From the NCBI GenBank assembly GCA_045113475.1, contig JBGUIY010000253.1:1-18602 (forward strand): a stretch of 18,602 bases of DNA. The letters run 5' to 3'. Positions within the stretch are counted from its first letter, which is position 1. Each line of letters opens with the position of its first letter. Positions 15,315 to 18,602 of the stretch are shown piece by piece. The notes below the pieces were generated by a model. The model searched no databases. It was not told the origin of the DNA and worked only from the letters and a program-made list of their open reading frames with translations. Both the position numbers and the translations under genes were made by a program. Source of the stretch: UBA4246 sp045113475. Its GTDB lineage: Bacteria; Bacillota; Clostridia; Christensenellales; Aristaeellaceae.

Positions 15315-16895
15315 CTATGCTGAATCAGGATAGAACAGCATCGTTTTCAGCCTGCCGGATTGTTCTTTGGCATGCAGTTTTTCTATATCAAAAGCAATCG
15401 CGTACAGCAGGATTTCAGCAAATACTCCCTGCTGTCCTCTCCGGCGCAGCCGTCGGAAGTGCCGATCCTCTTTCAGTACCCCAAAGGCCCCTTCCGATTG
15501 GATGCTTCGGTTGATTCGCAGCAGGATGCCTTTCTCACTGGTAACCCTCTCCAGGGAGGCTGCCCGGGCTGCCTCAAACGCCCAATTGACCTGGATCTTT
15601 CTGTTTTCTTTCGCTTTGGTACAGTGCTCCTTATAAGGACACCTTGTGCAGCCCTCCGCCTGATACATGCTTACCGTCTGCTCAAATCCGCTTTTTGTTT
15701 TTCGTTTCCGATCGCCGCTGAACCGCAGTTCTTTCCCTGCCGGACAGGTAAAGCAGTTTTTTTCTTTGTCATACGGCATGTTTTCCCACAAAAAGGCGTT
15801 CCGGCGGAAGCTCCGCTTTTTGCTCTTCTCGTAGTTTTGAGGCTTGATATATGCCGTTTGTTCCCGCTCCGCCATGCCCCTGTACGTTTCCTCCGTTTCA
15901 TAGCCGGAGTCTGTCGTTACGTCCTGATGTTTGATCCCGCCCTTTTCCTCCATGCGTTTCACCAACGGAAGCAAAGCCTGCGTGTCATTCAGATCACTGG
16001 ATACATCCACACCTACAATGTATTCTGCTTCAATCCCAAGCTGTACGTTATATCCCGGTTTCAGCTGTCCGTTCTGCATATGGTCGTCTTTCATCCGCAT
16101 GAACGTGGCGCTGTGATCCGTCTTGGAATAGCTGTTCCGCTTTCCCAGGATTTCCATGTGGTCTGCGTATTCTTTGCTTTTCTCCATTAACGCTTCCAAT
16201 GCTTCTATATCCCGCTGCAATTGCGTTTTCCGTTTCCCGGAACCGTGTACGAAGATGATTCCCTGCTCTTTCACATGCTGTTGCAGCCGGGAAAGCATTT
16301 CTTCCGGTTCTTTTATCTTTCCCAATTCAAAGGCATACCGCGTTCCCAATTCGGATGTCAGCCTTTCCTTTTGCTCGGCCAGCTTGGCGATTCCTTTTTC
16401 CACCCGCTTCCGCCATACAAAGGTATACCGGTTCGCGTTGGCTTCGATTTTCGTGCCATCCACGAACAAGTGCTCATATTCGATTTCTCCGTCCTCATGC
16501 AGCAGATGGACGACCTGGTAAAACAGATCCTCCAGAATCCCTCCGCTGATCCGCTGCAAAAAACGCGATATCCGCGTATAATCCGGCCTGCGTTTTTCGC
16601 CCAGGACCCACATGAACCTGGTATCTGTCCAGCATGCCCTCTCTATTTTGCGCGTGGAATACTTTCCCTCCATGTATCCCAAGACCACCACCAGGAACAT
16701 CTGCTTCGGCGTGGCTTCCCGCGGGTTTTCCCGCTCGTACACCCCGGACAGCTTTGTGTAATCTATCCTTTCCGCTATCCTCATGAGTGTCCGCACCGAT
16801 TCGTCTTCCGGTATGATGGTCTCCACATTCAGCGGCATAACCAGTTGCACTGCCATTTCTTTTGTTGTATAATTTGTTTGCTGATATTGTTTCAT
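15315..16895 (-). CDS. IS1182-family-like DDE transposase
   Basis: A 526-residue transposase that would excise and insert its own element. The N-terminal region (about 1-110) is helical and DNA-binding-like, with the family pattern MFLVVVLGYMEGKYSTRKIERAC. The likely catalytic triad is Asp146 (FVDGTKIEAN), Asp329 (TTDSGYE) and Glu476 (VLKEDRHFRRL). A zinc-finger-like block between Asp329 and Glu476 has CFTCPAGK and CTRCPYKEHC. The frame is uninterrupted, so the element may be active. The start is taken at the ATG at 16895; no clear ribosome-binding site precedes it. A TTG at 16916 or the ATG of MAVQLVMPLN, 13 codons downstream, are alternatives. Its codon use is less GC-biased than the neighbouring sugar genes, as expected for a mobile gene. 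Confidence 0.92.
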   Translation of the reverse strand: MKQYQQTNYTTKEMAVQLVMPLNVETIIPEDESVRTLMRIAERIDYTKLSGVYERENPREATPKQMFLVVVLGYMEGKYSTRKIERACWTDTRFMWVLGEKRRPDYTRISRFLQRISGGILEDLFYQVVHLLHEDGEIEYEHLFVDGTKIEANANRYTFVWRKRVEKGIAKLAEQKERLTSELGTRYAFELGKIKEPEEMLSRLQQHVKEQGIIFVHGSGKRKTQLQRDIEALEALMEKSKEYADHMEILGKRNSYSKTDHSATFMRMKDDHMQNGQLKPGYNVQLGIEAEYIVGVDVSSDLNDTQALLPLVKRMEEKGGIKHQDVTTDSGYETEETYRGMAEREQTAYIKPQNYEKSKKRSFRRNAFLWENMPYDKEKNCFTCPAGKELRFSGDRKRKTKSGFEQTVSMYQAEGCTRCPYKEHCTKAKENRKIQVNWAFEAARAASLERVTSEKGILLRINRSIQSEGAFGVLKEDRHFRRLRRRGQQGVFAEILLYAIAFDIEKLHAKEQSGRLKTMLFYPDSA

Positions 16896-16914
16896 GTCAG
16901 TTACAGTATACAGC

Positions 16915-16954
16915 AAAAAACGGAGAAGTTCGAGTGAACAACTCCGTTTTTTTT
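16915..16954. terminator. Bidirectional terminator-like hairpin at the IS right end
   Basis: CGGAG-AA-GTTC (16921-16931) pairs with GAAC-AA-CTCCG (16936-16946) around a GAGT loop, with eight T after it on the plus strand and six A before it giving T on the minus strand. It stands between the transposase start and the right end. It would block outside transcription from the minus-strand genes upstream reaching the transposase, and also transcription leaving rightwards. Confidence 0.75.
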
Positions 16955-16969
16955 ACTTTTTTCTTGGGA

Positions 16970-16986
16970 CTTAGTGCAACAGCCCC
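16970..16986 (-). repeat. IS right terminal inverted repeat
   Basis: CTTAGTGCAACAGCCCC is the exact complement of the left end at 15140-15156 and fixes the right boundary of the element. Confidence 0.93.
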
Positions 16987-17027
16987 GTTTTTGTGATTCA
17001 TTTTTTTTGATATGTTTATTTGCTGTT

Positions 17028-17678
17028 TCAGTCCTCGCCAGTCTCCCCGATAAAGGCGCTGAGTTTGCCCGGCGCGTTGAAGCAGAAGCCGTGCATGCCG
17101 AAAACGAGGGCTGCCGCGATATTCGCCGGGGAATCGTCGATGAACAGCGTCCTCGCCGGATCCAGGCGGTAGGTATCCACCAGATGCCGGTAGATCTCGA
17201 ACTGCGGCTTCAGCTTGTGGACGCGGGAGGAAATGACTGCGCCGTCGAACAGGCTGAAAAAGCTGTAATCCCGCACGTTCCGGTCATAATACTCACCGCG
17301 GTAGTTGCTCAGGATATAGAGCTTCTTTCCGTGACGGCGGCAGGCCAGGACGGCCCGGCGGCCCTCCTCCACCACGAAGCGCTCGTCCGGCCAGCCGGTG
17401 ATGAACCGTCGGACCGGCTCCAGCAGCGCGGGATCCCCCTCCGACATCGCCTCGACGCATTCCTCGGTATCCAGGACGCCCTCGTCCCACATGCTCCAGT
17501 AGGGCGAGCGGGTGGTATGCAGCTGCACGGCAGCCCGGAGCACCGGATCGGGAAACATCTTCTCCAGCACGTCCTGCTCCTTCATGGCCACCAGCACGTC
17601 CCCGATATCGAATACCACGTTGTCCAGCAGATCCCAGGGCATTTTTTTGTACAGATGGTCGATCATGCGGTCGGGCAT
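17028..17678 (-). CDS. HAD-superfamily hydrolase, YihX-like
   Basis: A 216-residue cytosolic phosphatase candidate. Motif I is VVFDIGDVLV with nucleophile Asp24; the second aspartate of the usual DxD is Gly26, a DxGxV form also found in the YihX sugar-phosphatase-like subgroup. Motif II is ILSN, motif III the lysine in KLKPQFEIYRHL, and motif IV TLFIDDSPANI. An alpha-helical cap sits between motifs I and II. The ATG at 17678 follows a GGAGG site at 17686-17690 and lies 13 bases after the metallophosphoesterase stop. The substrate is unknown: YihX acts on glucose 1-phosphate, but many HAD enzymes are promiscuous. The insertion sequence ends 41 bases beyond its stop and may have displaced its original terminator. 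Confidence 0.87.
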   Translation of the reverse strand: MPDRMIDHLYKKMPWDLLDNVVFDIGDVLVAMKEQDVLEKMFPDPVLRAAVQLHTTRSPYWSMWDEGVLDTEECVEAMSEGDPALLEPVRRFITGWPDERFVVEEGRRAVLACRRHGKKLYILSNYRGEYYDRNVRDYSFFSLFDGAVISSRVHKLKPQFEIYRHLVDTYRLDPARTLFIDDSPANIAAALVFGMHGFCFNAPGKLSAFIGETGED

Positions 17679-17691
17679 GGCTTAACCTCCC

Positions 17692-18465
17692 TCATTGTCT
17701 GTAACCTTCGATCGGGTCGCGGGTCGTCGCCGCGTTCCCGAAAAAGAACAGGGTATCCTGCAGATCCGTCACCAGCATATGGCCGCTGCGGACATAGTCC
17801 ATCACGCGCCTGAGGCTGGGCTCCCGGTCGTATGGCACTGCGTGGAAGGCGATGCGACCGTCCTCGATCGTCATGTAATGCGCGCGCTTGTCGTGGTCGT
17901 CCGGCCGCCGGTAGCTGACCGAGCCGGGATTCAGCCACAGGAGGTGATCGTCCAGGCAGTGCACGCACCGGCGGTGGGTATGGCCGAAGATCATCCGCCG
18001 TTCCGGGCGGCGGCACGTCTCAGGCGCGTGCGCCTGCCAGAACTGTTCATAGCTCTCTACGCTCTCGGGCATCTGGTACGCCAGCGGGCCTTCCCCCATC
18101 TGGTGCTGCAGCAGATAGTCGATCCCGTCCGCCATGAGATGCAGGTGCATCGGGAGGCTCTTCAGGTACCTGATATCCTCCTCCGTCATATGGTCGCAGT
18201 TGTCATGCACCCATTTATAGCGGCCGGTCCCCCGGACCTCCTCAGTTTCCCCGGAGGCCCATATATTCAGCAGGTGCCGGTCGTGGTTGCCGGAAACACA
18301 CTGCACGTCATGGTGGATGAACCACTGCACCACCTGATGCGGGAAAGCCCCGTAATCCACCAGGTCGCCGGCGCACCAGACGGCGTCCACCTTTCCGGCG
18401 TCCTTCAGTACTGCCTCCAGCGCCTGTATATTGGCATGAACGTCTGATATCAGCAGTATTCTCAT
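17692..18465 (-). CDS. Metallophosphoesterase, YfcE/MJ0936-like
   Basis: A 257-residue cytosolic protein of the calcineurin-like phosphoesterase fold, Metallophos_2 type. The metal-binding motifs occur in order: SDVH (Asp8, His10), GDLVDYG (Asp34), GNHD (Asn60, His61), a histidine near 121, and GHTH (His162, His164). The LNPGSVSYRR segment near residue 180 is typical of the YfcE-like branch. These enzymes bind two divalent metals and hydrolyse phosphoesters, often phosphodiesters; the physiological substrate is not evident. The start at 18465 gives the canonical MRILLISDVHAN opening; the ribosome-binding site is weak (AGGTGAG, about 11 bases upstream). It begins 5 bases after an upstream stop and is followed by the HAD gene at 13 bases, so the three appear to form one operon. 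Confidence 0.92.
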   Translation of the reverse strand: MRILLISDVHANIQALEAVLKDAGKVDAVWCAGDLVDYGAFPHQVVQWFIHHDVQCVSGNHDRHLLNIWASGETEEVRGTGRYKWVHDNCDHMTEEDIRYLKSLPMHLHLMADGIDYLLQHQMGEGPLAYQMPESVESYEQFWQAHAPETCRRPERRMIFGHTHRRCVHCLDDHLLWLNPGSVSYRRPDDHDKRAHYMTIEDGRIAFHAVPYDREPSLRRVMDYVRSGHMLVTDLQDTLFFFGNAATTRDPIEGYRQ

Positions 18466-18470
18466 AGCTT

Positions 18471-18602
18471 TTATTCACTCACCTGCAGGCGCCATTCCGC
18501 CGAAGCCAGATCCGCCTCCAGAATAGCGAAGGCTTCGCCGCAGCGCCGTGTGATCCTGAGGCTGTGCGGATCAGGCTGTTCCGCCCCGACCGACGCTTTT
18601 TC
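18471..18602 (-). CDS. C-terminal end of an unrecognised gene (cut by window edge)
   Basis: An open frame enters from the right edge on the minus strand and ends at a TAA at 18471-18473, giving the last 43 residues of a protein (ending EWRLQVSE). Third codon positions are strongly G/C, as in the surrounding real genes, and the stop lies 5 bases before the metallophosphoesterase start, which suggests an upstream operon partner. The fragment is too short to assign to a family. Confidence 0.5.
   Translation of the reverse strand, partial: EKASVGAEQPDPHSLRITRRCGEAFAILEADLASAEWRLQVSE

Larger units (their letters stand above)
15140..16986 (-). mobile_element. IS1182-family-like insertion sequence, 1847 bp
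   Basis: The element is bounded by a perfect 17-base inverted repeat (15140-15156 and 16970-16986) and holds one complete transposase on the minus strand. The size fits IS1182-type elements. It lies 28 bases after the binding-protein gene and 41 bases before the end of the HAD gene. No direct target repeat is seen. The bases flanking it, AAAAAC (15131-15136) and GTTTTT (16987-16992), are complementary and suggest insertion at a small palindrome or hairpin. Confidence 0.9.

Overview
The window looks like a chromosomal segment of a fairly GC-rich anaerobic Bacillota (Clostridia-type) bacterium, probably from a gut or rumen. The evidence is strong GGAGG ribosome-binding sites, LplB/YtcP-type sugar ABC permeases without their own ATPase, a YesM/YesN-type two-component pair, a B. 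subtilis YdjG/YdjH-like gene pair and an IS1182-type insertion sequence. The species cannot be named. No tRNA, rRNA or CRISPR array was seen, and apart from the insertion sequence there is no sign of a phage or plasmid.

Layout. (1) 119-3772, plus strand: a promoter, then a three-gene operon ending at a strong hairpin terminator. It encodes a zinc-ribbon membrane protein, a TPM-domain membrane protein whose C-terminus is a Ser-Ser-Cys repeat tail, and a radical SAM/SPASM enzyme. The first two overlap by 4 bases and resemble the YdjG/YdjH membrane-stress pair. The third sits 19 bases downstream and belongs to an enzyme class that often modifies Cys-containing peptides. The tail is predicted to lie in the cytosol, so this is a candidate undescribed modification system and the most interesting part of the window.

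(2) 3856-15111: a divergent sugar-utilisation locus around a control region at 11412-11624. On the minus strand are a GH94 disaccharide phosphorylase (closest from memory to N,N'-diacetylchitobiose phosphorylase), a hexose-phosphate mutase, a sensor histidine kinase, a second solute-binding protein and an AraC-type response regulator. On the plus strand are two ABC permeases and a large solute-binding protein. The likely scheme is import of a beta-linked disaccharide, phosphorolysis in the cytosol to a sugar 1-phosphate, and isomerisation to the 6-phosphate. Transcription would be controlled by a binding-protein/kinase/regulator relay. No transporter ATPase is present, so a shared MsmX-like ATPase encoded elsewhere is expected.

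(3) 15140-16986: an intact-looking IS1182-type element with 17-bp perfect terminal inverted repeats and one transposase. Both ends carry terminator-like hairpins that could insulate it from outside transcription.

(4) 17028-18602, minus strand: a HAD-family phosphatase, a metallophosphoesterase and the C-terminal end of an unrecognised gene, closely spaced as an operon. No gene-free stretch outside the insertion sequence exceeds 300 bases. The longest, 11412-11624, is the control region.
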